64,000 bases of DNA from Lucifuga dentata (Eukaryota; Chordata; Actinopteri; Ophidiiformes; Bythitidae): NCBI GenBank assembly GCA_014773175.1, contig VXCM01001257.1:62001-126000 (forward strand), given 5' to 3'. Positions within the stretch are counted from its first letter, which is position 1; each line of letters starts with the position of its first letter. Under the pieces are notes generated by a model. That model did not search any database. It was not told where the DNA came from and was given only the letters and a program-made list of their open reading frames with translations. Positions 21,551 to 36,205 of the stretch are shown piece by piece. Both the position numbers and the translations under genes were made by a program.

Positions 21551-23701
21551 TACAACCTGCATACTTTTTCAGGATGATATCCTGGCCTTGTCCAAACCTA
21601 CGTGAGCTGTATTTGTGTGTTTCTGAGAGGCATCCTGTTTATACAGCTGGCTGTTCAGTCTCTCATGGACCATAAACACGTCTTTATATTTAGCAAAGCT
21701 CCAATCTAATTGAAAGTGATATAGTGTGCGTGTCTTCAGTCAGAATCTCTTTCTTGTGGAGATAAATAGTTATTTATACATTAAGCACAGCGTAAACTTA
21801 CTGACAAAGGGCATTTAGGGTGATTAAATGTTGCTTGTGTGAGTTTTCTTGGGACAGATTTGACCTTTTCATCTCGTCTAGACTATGGCCAGAAATAAAA
21901 GCTCAGTCTGACTTTGAAGAATTTGGCTGATAGAAAAGATTATTCCAGCGTTTTTCCTGCTTCTCCTTGTGTAAGATTCAGGCTTTGTATTTGTGCACCT
22001 GTCCAGTGCTTAGATTTCTGCAGTTATCAGTGTATTATCTTTACTTTGTATTACTCAGGCTGCAGCAAAAAGAAGTTTCTGCTGTCACCATCGCCAGCAA
22101 AAATCAGCGACTAACCCAAAATGAAATGCTTTGTTGCAACATATTATCTCACATAATTCATATTGCTTGGTTTCAACATTATGAAAGTTATTATGAATTA
22201 CTGAATAACTGTGAATGTAAGATGCTATCCTTACAAAACCTTCAAAATCTATTTTCATCTTAATTACTCAAGTTCTTTTTACAACATAGATAGAAAATAA
22301 CTGAGTACATTTGCTCAGATATTACATAAATACAGATTTTAGATATTTGTACTTCACTTTAAAATATTTTCTGCAAAGTATTAAGTTTCAGGAAGGGAAA
22401 ATATGTCCATGAGCACATAATCCTCCAACTGATCTAAAAGCATTTCAGTTCAGTTCATAAAATTGGAAACACAATTTTTTTTTTTTTTAATTCTTCACAA
22501 TAAATCCTTTTACTTTTAACAGTTGAGTTCTTTACTCAGAAAGGCGTGATATTTTCACCAATGTTTGTTTGTTAGCAGGATTATTATGAGCTCTAATGAA
22601 TGTCCTTCTAGTTTTACTATGAGCATTATTTGCTTTTACTCAGTTGTGCAACTGTTACATACATATTCATAGGAAAAGATCTGATTATTTATTTTACACC
22701 ATGCCTTACAACTCTCTTTCAACTTTCCAAGATAGTTTATTATTCATCAATATTTCTCTATAAGATATGATGAACTTTGGATCTAAAAATGGGAACATTT
22801 CAGATCCAAAATTTCTCCTTTTATTTTCTTCTTCCATCTGGCTCTCTACTGAAATTTTGATTATTCATAGTTTGTTTGTTTTTTTTAAACTGAAATAGCA
22901 CAGATTTTTTTTTTTCGTTTAGGTTATAGCCAAGCTACACGTTGTTGTTGTCAGGTGAGCAAAGATCATCATTTCAGGAGCAAAGAAAAACAGACCTGCA
23001 TTTAACTCAGCCAAATCAACACGGGATCACGTAATCCGGCTTAAAGCACAACAAGTGGAACTGAAGACGTAATTTCACAGACTCATTGAATCCGGAAAAA
23101 GCTAGGGAAAATTACAATTTTAGGTATGCATATCATTTTGTTTATGTTTCAGTTCCATCACAGAAGCTTTTAGCACGTTTGAGGAATTTTCCTGAGGAAA
23201 AAGACAAACTCTTTCACCTATAGCAGCCTCCTGATCTCGCCGATCGTCCATCCATCTCCCTCAGGCTGAAACGCCGCTTCCCCTTGTACTTGAGCTGTCA
23301 CAAAATCTGCCATAGCGTGTATGTGTGTGTTTGAGCTCAGGCTTACAATGGATTACTCATTGAAAAGCAGACAGGCAGACAGGCAGAGCTGGAGGCAGAC
23401 GTGTTCAAACAGAGCAGCCAAATCACTAACAGACAATGTCAGGTTTCTTCTCGTTTCTGTCCTTGACTCGACAGGAGAGGAGTGAAAATAAGACAGAGTG
23501 GACCGTCTGACCCTGGGTGTGTGTGTGTGTGAGCACATGGTAAATAAAAAGGACAGGAAGTAGGAAGTAGATAACAGTAAAAGTAGAAAGTGAGTGTGCA
23601 CAGTGTGTGCGTGGCAGTGAAAGGCTGAGGCTGGAGCTCGGAGGCCGCGCATGTATCTGACAGGTGATTGTGTTTATGGACAGGATGGGCAGCCAGGCTT
23701 A

Positions 23702-24296
23702 TTAAAGGACCATACTGGCCATTTTTCATGTTTGAGTCTAATATATTCAATTTTCATACATGTTACGTTACTGACACTCATTTCCCAAAGGATAAAACTG
23801 TATTTCAGCTTTCCTGATATTTTGCAAAATCTCTTAATCTTTCAAAATCAAATATTCAAGCGATACACCCACCTTAAAAATCCATGTTTCTCCTGCTAAT
23901 AGTTACACAGCCTTATGAAGTCACGGTCCTTTAAATTTTTCCATAAACACAGGTCTTCTTTTGGGACTATATTCCCCTGTGGAGGCATACATTCACACCA
24001 CGCTTTTTATTGAGCTTAAATGCTAAAATTACATAACTTCTAAAAACAAAACCTGAATATACGTCTTGTCGGTGATGATGGACTACCTATCCCAAGAACG
24101 TTTACAGTATCAACAAGTTGATTTTAATAGCGTACCAGAATGAATTGAAACCAGGGGCAGTCTGGAAGGTAGGAAAAACATTTTTAATTCACCATTCCAG
24201 TAGTATGCTTTGGGAAATGATTGTCAGTCATGTTATGTGTATGAAAATTTAATATATTAGACTCAAACATGCAAAATGGATGGTATGGTCCTTTAA
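23702..24296 (+). mobile_element. TTAA palindromic element, full-length type
   Basis: It starts TTAAAGGACCATACTGG at 23702 and ends GGTATGGTCCTTTAA at 24296 (595 bp). The outer ~80 bases of both ends are inverted copies of each other, including CATGTTTGAG and AATATATTCAATTTTCATAC. The left half carries a further inner GGTCCTTTAA (about 23925-23935), so that half is itself bounded by family ends. No open reading frame of a transposase is present. Confidence 0.87.
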
Positions 24297-25639
24297 AGGA
24301 CAGGATGGGCATCTTTCTGTCATTAAAGGACAGTGGGTTGTTCATCATGCCTGGTGAGCTGCTTGTGGAAAAAACTACTTGACTGCTGCATCGCGTGAGA
24401 CACGCATATCCACACATGTAGATCCTTGGTGGGGAGATTAGGGACTATCTAACAATACATGAATCTTTTTGAACATTCCTGTTTTCATTGTGCACTGTGC
24501 GAGCAGATACAAGCGAGGGGGGTGGTTTCACTACTGATAGCTTTGATAGGTTGCCAAGTCCTTCTCAACTCAACCTGCCCAAACAGATTCCACTGCGGAT
24601 GCACTTGTAATTACAACACATCCTTGCAGCTTTAAACCCTCAGACATACCACAAAAGTGACTTCAACCACCTTTTGTGTGCATACAGTACATGCGTACTT
24701 GTGCTCTCACCTATTTCTGCGCACATGTGAGGGCTTGCGTATGCGCTCATGTCTGTGTGTTTGAATAGCACGCATGAGTGTTAGGGGTAGAAGGCAGCTG
24801 TAACAGCCGAGGGAGTGTGTGTGGGGTAAAGAGCAGGAAGGGTCGAGGAATCACAAAGAGAGGACTGAATGGAGAATCCAGCTGCAGTCAGCCGAGGCCA
24901 GAACACTTTAGAGAAGCAAAATGAATGGAAGAAAGTGGAGAACAGCACAAGAAATCAATAGGTCTGCTTTATTAAAAACAGCTGGGGAAGAAAGGATGAA
25001 TGAAAAGGATGAATAGAAATGAAGTAGCAAAGGTAAGGAGAAGAGAAGATGGGAAAGGGAAAAGATGGCATTGAGGCAAAGAGATGACTTGGGAGGTTTT
25101 TGGAATCTTTACAATGCTGACACAAACACTCTTCAGTACAGAAAGTCCAGCCAACTGTAGCCTACCAGCCTCCTTCCCACAGGCTGCAGGAGTGGAGTCA
25201 GAGAACCCTGACATGGATGAGTCACTGCTGCTGACCTTTCTGCAGACTGAATCACAGAGATTTAGAAGTTCTCAATTTTAGCATGAGAGATTCTGCAAGT
25301 GGTTTATGCCTTTTTGATGGAAGTGCAAGAGAGCACTGAGGGCACATGGAGGAATTTCCTTTTTGGCGAAATATAGTCAACAATGCAGAACTCCTACAGA
25401 AAGGTCCTTATTATTCTGTCAAGTTTTAAGGAATCCTGGAAACAAACAGTAGGACCAAGTGGTTCATCTGGGGTAAAAGTCTGATATGGAAATGTGAGTC
25501 AGACCCCGCCATGCTGTAAAAGTTCCATATCACTTACATATACATGCTGTGTGCTTTTACACTGCATGCCTATTCAAATATAAAGCCACTGTGACGTGCT
25601 AGGCTAGTGGTGCTAGCTAACAGTTAGCCTAGCCTGTAA
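24297..25639. other. Intergenic, nothing recognised
   Basis: No gene, RNA or clear repeat was recognised. Short frames at 24972-25281 lack homology. Confidence 0.5.
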
Positions 25640-26313
25640 CAAAGTCAAAGACATATCTTTTAAGATGATTCACAGGTTTTATCTGACTAATCATTATTTA
25701 CAGAAACTCAAGAAAGACATTGATGTAAGTTGCACCTTCTGTGGAGAGCACAGAGAAATGCTGCTACATTTATTTTAGTCTTGCCCACGTACAAAACAAC
25801 TGTGGAGTAAATTGTCACGATTTATTGCTGATCCCTCATTCCCGCTACCCTCATTTTATCTTATTCTGGAAAAGTGTATTGTTTGGATTCACTGAATATG
25901 ACAGAAATCTCTGTTCACAATTCCATTTGATTAATTTGATTATTATTTTGACTAAATCTTATATTCACAAATCCAAATTTTTAAGCAAAAAGTCAGACTT
26001 TACAGAGCTGACAGTCTATTTCAAACAGTACACTTCATCTATTTCTGAATGTACAAACAAAAAAAGCTGTTAAAACATATAACCACGGTATGCATTACAA
26101 GATATTTATTTGTTTTACTTTTTTCTTTCCTTTTTTTTTTTTACTTGTAATTATAGACTTCCTTTATATACACAAGGTTTTTTTTAATATTTAATAGGTT
26201 GTTGAATATTGTTGTTGTGTTGTATTGTATTTTTTGCTTCAATAATGATTTTAAAAAAGTTAAAAAAAGAAAGGCAATAAAAAGGGCACACAACAGGAAA
26301 AAAAAAAAAAGGC
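25640..26313 (+). mobile_element. 3' fragment of an L1-like LINE (ORF2 C-terminus), decayed
   Basis: Translation in the plus strand, across frameshifts and stops, gives CTFCGEHREMLLHLF, SCPRTKQLW, then KSVLFGFTEYDRN and LINLIIILTKSYIHKSKF. This is the zinc-knuckle and C-terminal region of fish L1-type ORF2. The fragment is 5'-truncated and ends in an A-rich tail around 26280-26313. It is not functional. Confidence 0.75.
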
Positions 26314-27692
26314 TAGCCGAGCCTCCGGATAGGATGCAAAGTCAGCAGGCGAGTCAGATGTTGGGGGGTTTGCGTCTGTACATTTATTTATTATACCACA
26401 GTTATTATACAAAATAGTTAACTTGGCGACATATTCTGACCTTTTTCTTTCAATTTCACACAAGAAAAAAAGACTTTATTCGCCTTTTAGCTGATCATTT
26501 CCATTCACAAAGCTTGCTTCCACGGCGCTGCCATGTTGAGTGACGTCATACTCGGTAAGGTGAGGTAGATCATTTTGGTTTGAGTTTCCCAGCCGGAGCT
26601 CCGACTTCAACTGCCTGTTCCAACGTATTTTTCTAAGTAAGAAGTCGGAAAAATCTGAGTTCCGAGGTCTGTTGAATGCAGCATTCGAGCCACACGACTT
26701 CCAGTAGGGCCTCTATCAGAGATTCAGAATCTGATTAGGGTACCAAAATGCTGGAGGCGTGTTTAATTCCTCACTTCAGTCCATAGATACAATTAAATCC
26801 TTGGAAGCTATTATCTATAAGCCATATATCAAGCCAAAGTAAATTACAGTGAATGTGCCCCAATCAGTTTATGTTCACAATGAGCCAAAAAGATGAACAC
26901 ATTTATCATTATTTACTGCTTCTTTTCCTTAACACAATAAAAAACATTGTTGGAGGAGAAATCTCAAGAGGAGCCAAGTCCACTATAGAAAGAACTTCCA
27001 TCAGCTCAACTTGGCAAAACCAGAGGCTGTGACATTTCACTGTGGAAACTTGCCGTGGGTGTTGGCCTCGCCAGTGTGGAGACTCGATGCAGATTATTGC
27101 AAAACAGATGTTCTAACTAGAAAGAGATGGATCAAGCTGTACACAATTAGTCCAGGACAGTGAGCAGACAGGGAGTATTTGTCTGAAGTTAAATATACAC
27201 TTTGGTTTATCGGTGAAAATGCGATCCAGGCTTTAACAGGACAGTTGGTTGTGTTTAAAGGAACCTGTCATATTTGTTTAGGAAAATTAATGATTGAACT
27301 TTCCCTTGATGCAGTTTGGTCCTGGGTTTTCCAAAATGCAGTTAGATATCATAAACTTTATCATTTTAGCGTGGGAGGATTTCAAAGCAGCATCCAACTG
27401 AGATAGAATAACTTATGGCTTACTGTGCATTCCATGAGAGTTAGTTGGAGTTCCTGTTGACCAGATTGCTAATAAAAAAAAACTAGAAGGGCATTAATTA
27501 GATCATGTACCAAGGCCGAAAACAAGCTAACATCATTTTTTTTTAATTGATTCCACACTTCTGATGGGAAATTCATCCTCTGGATTTGACCCAGTGGGCA
27601 GTAGGAGCAATAGGAGCATTGTGCTGTTCCCAGCAGCCAATCCAAGGTCTACAGCTTAGTCCCCTGATCAAAGGCAATGTAGGAGCATTGGT
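26314..27692. other. Intergenic, no gene recognised
   Basis: About 26590-26700 has inverted GGAGCTCCGACTTC / GAAGTCGGA words that may be a small MITE. Otherwise nothing was recognised. Confidence 0.4.
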
Positions 27693-28294
27693 TTAAAGGA
27701 CCATACCACCCATTCTGCATGTTTGAGCCTAATATATTCAATTTTCATACATGTAAGGTTACTGACAATCATTTCCCAAAGGATAAAACTGTATTTCAGC
27801 TTTCCTGATATTTTGCAAAATCTCTCTGCATAATCTTTCAAAATCAAATATGCAAGTGATACATCCACCTTAAAAATTGATGTTTCACCTGCTAATAGTT
27901 ACGCAGCCTTATGAAGTCATGGTCCTTTAAATTTTTCCATTAATGCAGGAAGAATGCAGGACTATATTCCCCAGTGGAGACATACATTCACTCCACGCTT
28001 TTTATTGCGCTTAAATGGTCAAATTATGAAACTTCGAAAAAAAAACAAACCCCTGAATACATGTGTTGTTTGCGATGAGGATTACCTATCCCAAGAACAT
28101 TTCAAGTATCAACAAGTTGATTTTAATAGTGTACCAGAATGAACTGAAACCAGTGGCAGTCTGGAAGGTAGGAAAAACATTTTTAATTCACCATTCAGTT
28201 GTATGCTTTTGGAAATGATTGTCAGTAATGTTATGTGTATGAAAATTGAATATACTAGGCTCAAACATGCAAAATGAGTGGTATGGTCCTTTAA
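27693..28294 (+). mobile_element. TTAA palindromic element, full-length type
   Basis: TTAAAGGACCATACCACCC at 27693 and GGTATGGTCCTTTAA ending at 28294 (602 bp). It has the same internal order as the 23702 copy and is in the same orientation. The two copies differ at scattered bases and small indels. Confidence 0.87.
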
Positions 28295-30475
28295 CACACA
28301 CGTTTTGATGCTGACTGAAACAGAGAACCTGAGCAAAACCCACTCAAGGATGAAGAGAACATTAAACATTGTTGTTGTTTCTTTCCACACAGAAAGAAAC
28401 GCCAATCATAATAACACTTTATTGCTTTTTATTCCAGTCTCGCCTATTGATAATCTATCTCTGGATCAATATGTATGATTTCTGTCATTGAGATTAATGT
28501 ATTATTAAAAAGAAGAAACCCACAAAAAATATTGAAAAATCTCACAACGTTAAGTAGTCATTTTTAAATTTCTGGATCCACACCTGGATCTGGTTCTTCC
28601 CTGGCCCTGAACCCACCTGTCCACCAATTGCCATCAAAATGGGTGGTATGGTATTTGTCTATGGATCATTAAAGAGAATCCTTCTATATTCTTTCACAAA
28701 CTGTATTCATTTAATTATCAATTTCATAATTATCCCACTCTATGTAAACTCAAGCCTCCTGTTTGCAGAACAACACAGTTACAGTTTGGTTTCTAATACA
28801 GAGGGTCTATTTTATGGAATATCCTGCCCTCTAATTTCTTTGAATTGTCTCATTTTCATTTCAAGAAGGCTGTAAAAGGGTTGTTATGTTCTCAAACATC
28901 TTACCCCTATGGCTTACCATTTTAAATTCTTTTATTTTTAATTTTTCACTTTCTTATTTTCCACTTTTAATTGTCTTATAATTTAATTATTTCCATGCTC
29001 CTTATGGAGAGCTGCCCTGTTCAAGCCCCTTGAGGGTTTTTTTTGCAGCTCTCCTTCACATTTTATTTTTACTTTTTGTTTTATTTCTGACATTTTGTAT
29101 TTTTTTTTTTTTTTTNTTTTTTTTTTTTTTTGTATGCTTAAACTAATAAAAACTAACTAAAAAAAACTAACTAAAAAAAATCAATTAATGACTTTTTTAA
29201 AAAAAAAATAAACCTGCTAACAATCAACCAGTAGACATGGGTAAAAACATAACCTCTTTTGGTGACGCCTTTACAGACATCATAAGTTTAGCAGGCGACC
29301 TGCCGTGACAACACACAGGATACTGATGAGTGCAGGAAAGTACCTCTGACGCAGGAACGCAGGGGTCAGCACTGGTCCGGAAGACACTTCCAATTAAGAG
29401 CTTCAGCACATCCCTGTGATGGGAAATCCCACTGACTTTCCCATTGATATTTTTAGTTTATTTAACAGCTTTTATTTACAGCATGTCTGCACACAGAGCT
29501 TTCTTGCAGCCCATAATTTCTCAAAACCTAAATTCTAAGAAACATTTATCTGTGCTTTAGTTTTCCAGCATCCCTTGAATTTATCTCACATTTCTATCAC
29601 TCTCACCCACATCACCCTCCCCTAATCTTTTGCCTTTGATGAATCTTTCATCTCTACTTCATGTTTAATGCTGCAGATTTCTTTCACTTTCAGAGAGAGG
29701 CAACATTTTCCTTTTCTTTCTCAAATCAGTACCAAAATATAATGTGCTATAAACCAAACCTCAAAAACCAGAAACAGGCAGAAAGGCGAAAAACACTGGC
29801 AAAAATATAGAACTGTGGAATTCACAGTGGCATTCTGGTATAGTGCCAAAAGTTTAATGGGTAATTACAACTAGGCTTTTATTATGGGCTAAAGTTATAA
29901 AAGACTCTATATGAGCCAGTTACCCAGGCTGCTGAACAGTAGAAGTGTTTCAGACTTCATTCAAAAATCAACCTTCTCCCAAAGGCTGTGCTGTTTTTCT
30001 ATATTTCTGTGGTGTCACACCCTCAGTGCTGTGATGAACAAAATGCTGTAACTTCTTCCATCACTTAACTCTCTGAGCATTTTTTACCCTCTCCTCCCAG
30101 TCCCTCTGCCGCCTTCTCCACTGCTATAAAAGGACACATTTGTTATGTTGCTGCACCTTTTCCACGCTTTTGGCTTTGATGGAGCTCCGATACAGTCTGG
30201 AATTTCGCAGGAGTTTTGTAGCTGTTGTTTCACGGTGATGGTATGTGAAAGTAAGGAGAAACAGATCACCGTTTACATTGCCTAATCTGCCATAATGATT
30301 GAGACAGTGAGACAGAGTGCTGACGATGATGTTTTGATGGATATCTGAAATTTCAAACATGCTTCAGTCAGCTGTGTAATGTGTCATATGTTGAAATACT
30401 GAAATTCATGCATGCACACCCACACACACATGCTGCAAATGCATTCAGTTTTCTGCACATGCATGTACAAACTGC

Positions 30476-30565
<90 letters not shown>

Positions 30566-33048
30566 ACACACACACCAGTGCCAAGTCGTTCCAGGCAGGG
30601 ATATATTGTGTGTATCTATCTGATTTACAGCTCACTGACGTGACAGTAAAAAAGCACAGAGAACTCCCCTCTGTAGTAATACCTAAACAGTACAGTGTCA
30701 GCGACCACGGGCTTTTGGGGGGGCCACAGATGTGCATGTTAAAGCATGTTCAGCCCTGAAGGGAGACACACAAAACCACAGAAAAAATAATGTCTAGTAT
30801 GCAGCAGCAGCAGAGTGTAAATATATCATGATGCAGCAGGAAACTGATGACTTCTCACACATCTGAAATTAGATTTTTGTGCAAATAGGTGCATGAAACT
30901 GAAATTTTCTTTAAGAAGAAAAAACAACCACATGCATAATCTAATCTCATGTTCTCCTCTCTCAGCTAGAGGCTAATTTCAAGGCCTATTGTGGCAACAG
31001 TTTCAGATATGGATTGTTATTAGAATGAATATAGGCCAGACTGAGCAATCACAACTTCTTAATCCTCTGACTACACTGTAGTTGCAATGTTTAGTTAGTA
31101 GGTGTGTGTATGGGAAGGGTGTGTTTATTGTTAATGTCTCAGTGGAACAATGGACATATTTAGACACGATGTGTCACAGAAGAATCCAGACCTTCGTCCA
31201 ATCCCACTTGAATTCCTACATCCTCTCCATCCATTCTTTTAACATCCTACCTCATTGTTTCTTCTTTGTATCTCTCTCCGTTCTGAGTTGGAGATTCTGT
31301 ACGACTCTGTACCATGCAGCCAAATTCCAAAAGCATCCACTTTCCACATGGATATCATAGTTTATCTTAAAAGCCTCTGTGGTGCACTTTAGAGCATCGC
31401 TTACATGCAAAGCTGTTGGCGTTTTCCATCTCTCTGTGCGTTGCTGTATAATTTCAAAGATGCAATACCAGCGGTTTGAATGCTGCGATATTTATGCTCC
31501 GTTTTGGTGAGCCAGAGGTTCCTCAGTGTTTTGGAAAGCAGAAATTCGTGGTTGTTTCCAGAAATTTTGCTAATTCACTTGCAAAGATATAAATATCATC
31601 ATCATCTTCATCATTAGTTAAATTATCTACCACATCTGCATAAATCCCACATCAGTTGCAGCTGATACTTCTGTATGATGTATATGATCCTGTGCACTTG
31701 CAGATCTATGGTAAGAAGAAATATGAAAGTTAAAGTGACTTTTAGGCGGCTTCTCCAATTATATCCCTGCTAACAGGGTAATTTGAAGACTTAAAACTAA
31801 TTTTGGATCAGATCCACCTAGTGAGGCCTGATGGGGGACACAGACCTATTTACTATTTTGAGTTACTGGGGAGACTGGAGAGAAAGGGAGGAGTGAGGTA
31901 CACACAACTGTGGGGTGTGTCAAATCATCCAGAAGTAGCCAGAGAGAAGCTAAAGGGATTTCACCTTCAAAATAAAGCACAAGATTTGTCAACTTTTAAA
32001 AAAATATCTATTTTTGGTAATAAACAAAGACAACAAAAATTAAAATGTCTGGATGTATGCCAGTTAATGGATGTATTTACTTTACATACCTCTTTGTACA
32101 CTACTGTGTAAAAGTCTTAGGCCACCCTAAAAAATTTTGTGAGACCGTGAGAATTTATTTTGTGGACCAGACATAAGGAAACATTGTGAAAAATATATAT
32201 ACACTTAAATAAGCTTACCGATTACACAAAACCCAAATATTTTGTAAAGTATAGAGTCTGCAGTCAGCATTTGGTATGGCCCCTGTTAGAATGTAGAACA
32301 GTCTGGGCTACTTTTGCAATGAATTTTGAATTTTGAATGACTTACAGGTATGTCTAGATGTAAGATTCACCCAAATGAAATCTAGCCTGAATGTCATAGT
32401 TTATAATAAACAATAGTTGTCATGCTAGTACCAATTTTGATGGAACAATAAATACACTTAGAGAAATTGTGTAGTTAAATGTGGAGGAGGCCATCAAACC
32501 AAAATCTCATCTAAGGTCTCCAAAAAAGGTAAGGACAGCCCTCCTGTCACTTCTTGGGTTTGTTTTGAACATTAGTCCAGAATTTCTCCGTTATAAATAC
32601 TATAACATAAGTACTATGAAATATAATGTATGGGCATATATGGTTATGAATTTGTGCTAATACTTTACTTTGAAGCCTAAACTGATGAGGGTTTTATTTT
32701 GGAAGTCCTAAGAGGAAGTTTAGTGGTTAATTCTCGCTAACTTGTCCTGTGCGCTTCAAACTGAGCCGCACTTGACGAGGAGCGACAGGACTTTACGCAC
32801 ACGGTCTGAAGTTTTAGATCAGATCCAGAAAGTGATCATCTCACTTTCTGATCACCGATAATGATCGAAACAGAAAACAGAGAACAAGACAAATAAACGT
32901 CGGACTGGATCTGACTCTTTGAATGATGCTTTCCTCTGTGGTTTGCTGAGTGGGAATGCGCTCCTCCGGGCATGCTGGATATATACGGTTGAACTCCACA
33001 ACGTTTGTGCTGTAAATCGGGATTGATTCATAGCTTTTGCTCGCAGTG
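28295..33048. other. Intergenic region upstream of VWA1
   Basis: No convincing gene is present. It contains an inverted fragment of the 20605 repeat (about 28545-28650), a poly-T tract with an N at 29116, a long CT/CA microsatellite (30479-30575), and at about 32100-32340 a fish repeat beginning GTGTAAAAGTCTTAGGCCACC. The last ~200 bases are likely the VWA1 promoter and 5' UTR. Confidence 0.5.
30479..30575. repeat. Compound CT/CA microsatellite
   Basis: About 26 CT units (30479-30530) are followed by about 22 CA units with one GA interruption. The apparent open frames across it on both strands are low-complexity artefacts. Confidence 0.95.
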
Positions 33049-36000
33049 ATGGAAAGCCACATTTTATTGCCATGCTTGCTGCTGGTTTTACTGAGACCTT
33101 CGGCTACACAGGACAGCTCACCTGAAGGAGGTAAGTCCTGCAGGTAGAGGTCACAGGTTTCAGGTAGGTAGGGCAGGGTAAATCTTTGAACTGATCTTAT
33201 GATTTTTTTTAAGCATTATAATTCGGTGTAAGGATGATAACTGTGCCAGAAATGTATAAATAAATCCTTTAAAAATAAAATCTGGCCATTCAGGACCAGT
33301 GTTCCCTATAATCTGCTACTTTGGTAATAATTAAACACAATCAAATATCCTGTCAATAACTGCTCAACTTTGTCCTTATTAATGTAGTTAAATAGTTGTG
33401 ATTATAAAAGGTTTTAGTGACAAATAATTTTAGATCCAGGCGGTGATGCTGCTGGTGGAGGCTGATGGTGCAGGGTGTGGTTGATTGTGTTCTCAGTGAA
33501 ATGTCTTGACTCCAGGCATTAAATTGTGAGTTGATGAAATCCCACAGCCTGCAGCAGTGGGTTTCCCAAACAGGGGGCCAAAGACCACCCAGGCATCCTG
33601 TAGGAGGCTTAAGGTGGCCCCCTTATAAAACAAAGAAATGTTCATATCCCATTATTGTCAGCTGTTGAAATTGCTCTGGCTCATAGCAGCAGCAAAGAAA
33701 GAGTTCATTTGTGTTATTCATTCATTCACTACAGTGTTAGTCAAACAGGAGAACAGAAGAGAAACAAAAAAATAACTGGTCTGATCTCAGGGTTCAGTTT
33801 CTGGGGTCAATTATGCACTAAATCATATTAATAGTAAAAATCTCCTGATATGGGTAGACTTCAAGGTTCCTTTTGAAGAAGTCACATACTGAATTTTACT
33901 GTATCAGACTATTGATTTAGTAAGGCAATGAAACAAACATCAGTTGCTGTGACAACAACTTTATAAATATGGTAAAGTTCATGTTAAAGATCCATCTGAG
34001 AGGCTAAACTTGGCGTGACACCACAGAGGCTGTTAGCTGGAAATGATCTTTACGACTGAGTTAACATAGAAGTGAGTTAGTTAGATGCTGTCATGCTGCT
34101 ATTTCCATTAATAGGGAATCAACCGACTTAGCTTACAGTGATTGTGCTTTTTATATGTAGACATGCAACACCTTGAATGCTGTTATGCTGGTATAGTTAA
34201 GAACTTTTCCTCCACAGCCCAAACTGAATAAGTATGAAGGAATACTGCTCCTGTGATTATAGTTGTTTTGTTTTATGGCCAAGAATGAGCTGAGTGAGGG
34301 GTTATTCTTATATCAATAGTTCTCAAACTTTTTGAACCAAGTATCACCAAGTAATGAGAAAACCAGAACATTAAAGTTCCACCTCAGCAAGGAGCCATGA
34401 ACTCAAAAATATTCATATAAAAACCTATTTGTGGTCCTGAAAGGCTCATATAGTTACAGACGCCCATGTAGAAAGGAAGTACACAATGTACACATGGGCT
34501 AATTTCAACAAAAAATCTAATTCATAATTAAAAGAGAATAATACGTAAACTTTAAAAAAACTTGTGAATAATTTGCCACAATAATAGACTTCCCACAGAT
34601 TTCAGTTGTTTTCACTCTGCAGAAATTTCCAGAGTCTTCTGGCAAACCACCAGGGAGGTGCTTGAAATACCACTGGTGGCACATATACCACAGTTTGAAA
34701 ACCACTGTCCGAACTCATCCTGTGCTGTCTTTAAACTACTTGTATGATATAACATAAACAGTATAAAGTTAAGTGTGTATTTATGGTCATAAAAACACTT
34801 AAAGAGCATTGATGGTTGTAGTCTTTTATTAATTTTATGACCCAGGAAATGAACCTTTTTTCTGTTGTTGCACCTTTCTATGTTCCTCCGATAGGCTAAG
34901 TGCTTAAAATGCATATGTATCTCCACATGTATATGCACGTCTATATATATATAGTTTCTGCACATTCAATACATAACATACTTTGTGCAGGCTTCATTGT
35001 GTATGTGTTAGTCTTACGCTCATAAAGTGTGTATAAGCATGTGTTCAGCAGGTTGCAAGACCTGCTTTGCTCCTGTGGTGTTTTGCCAAAGCCATGTGAG
35101 CTTTTACGCTTCGTTTTCCTCCATCACATCATTCACCGGCATATGGGTTGATAGTCCAATAAACCAGATTAACCATCGCTTTAATAACAGATGGGTATTT
35201 AAACATGGCACGCTACTAGATAAACAGCGAAACAGCTATCTCCAGACACAAATATCTGGTTTAAGATAAAGAAATACCTACACAAAGGTAGATAAGGTGC
35301 AGCCCCCCTCGCTCTGTGCAAAGTCCAAACAAGACAGATGTAGGAAATTCTTTAGACTAATGGAGAGAAAAGCTGTGAGTGTGTAGGTTTGTGTACTTGT
35401 TTGTGTCTGTGTGCACACCTCAATGCACTCTCAACTTCAGTCGTCTCCAAGTGCACAACATCTCATCTTTAATACGTTCAGAGAGCTTCAAGGAAATAAT
35501 TCAAAGCTTTCAAGTCTGAGTCGGTCCTTAATTACGTTATTATGATTTAAAGGTCACGTTACTCTGCAGGCCTTCGTCTGACTGAGATAACATTTGAAAG
35601 CAGCTGGATGTTGCTTTCTCCGTTGCTGCTGCATTTTCCTTTCTCCTTCTTTCTCGCTGCTCTGTGCTTATATGGCATCCAGCATTCCTTCCCATCTCTC
35701 GAATGGAACTGCCAATACCCCCCCCACTTCGCTCCTTTTAACGCGTTTTCTTTCCTCTCGTCCCACCTCCTGCTTCCACTCCCTCTCTCTCTAAAGCCCA
35801 GCAGCTACTGTTCTCCCCTCCCTCCTTCCATCCACTCTTGGCATTCATCCCCAACTTTATTTCTCTTACAAAATGTGGAAAATTGGAAAAACTCCACACT
35901 TCATGGCTCAAGCCATGAACGCCTTTAATCCGCCCACTGCTAATGAAGTTATCATGATGCTGGCATCAGTTTTTAGTTCCTTAATTAATTTTGATCTCTT

Positions 36001-36152
36001 CTTATCATCGTTGTAATTACCTACTTTTCACTCATTAAATTCCCAGTTTTTCCTGCTGCTTTCCTTGTTGAGAGCATCCCTAAAAAGCTCTGACTGACTG
36101 TGTGACTGTGTTGTTCCACGGAGGTAGATGGTTGAAAGGGAGGGAGAATTCC

Positions 36153-36205
<53 letters not shown>

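Larger units (their letters stand above)
18509..23701. other. Intergenic region upstream of TMCO4
   Basis: This is the presumed TMCO4 promoter side followed by repeat-rich DNA. No convincing gene is present. It contains a hairpin (19060-19097), a fish dispersed-repeat motif (about 19540-19600, TTTATATAGCACTTTTCAAA), AAT and AAG microsatellites, a dispersed repeat at 20605-21245, and a short coding-like stretch at 21450-21550. Confidence 0.5.

Noticed and set aside
22914..23340. Possible gene in the CG-richer stretch
   Set aside because: No frame shows homology and no consistent splice sites were found.
29224..29409. 61-codon minus-strand frame with a Cys-rich segment
   Set aside because: No recognisable family, no supporting splice sites, and it lies beside a poly-T tract in repeat-rich DNA.
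30381..30759. Long frames on both strands across the CT/CA repeat
   Set aside because: They are translations of a dinucleotide microsatellite with no protein character outside it.
32841..33073. Minus-strand frames opposite the VWA1 first exon
   Set aside because: No homology; the plus strand has the ATG, signal peptide and donor of VWA1.
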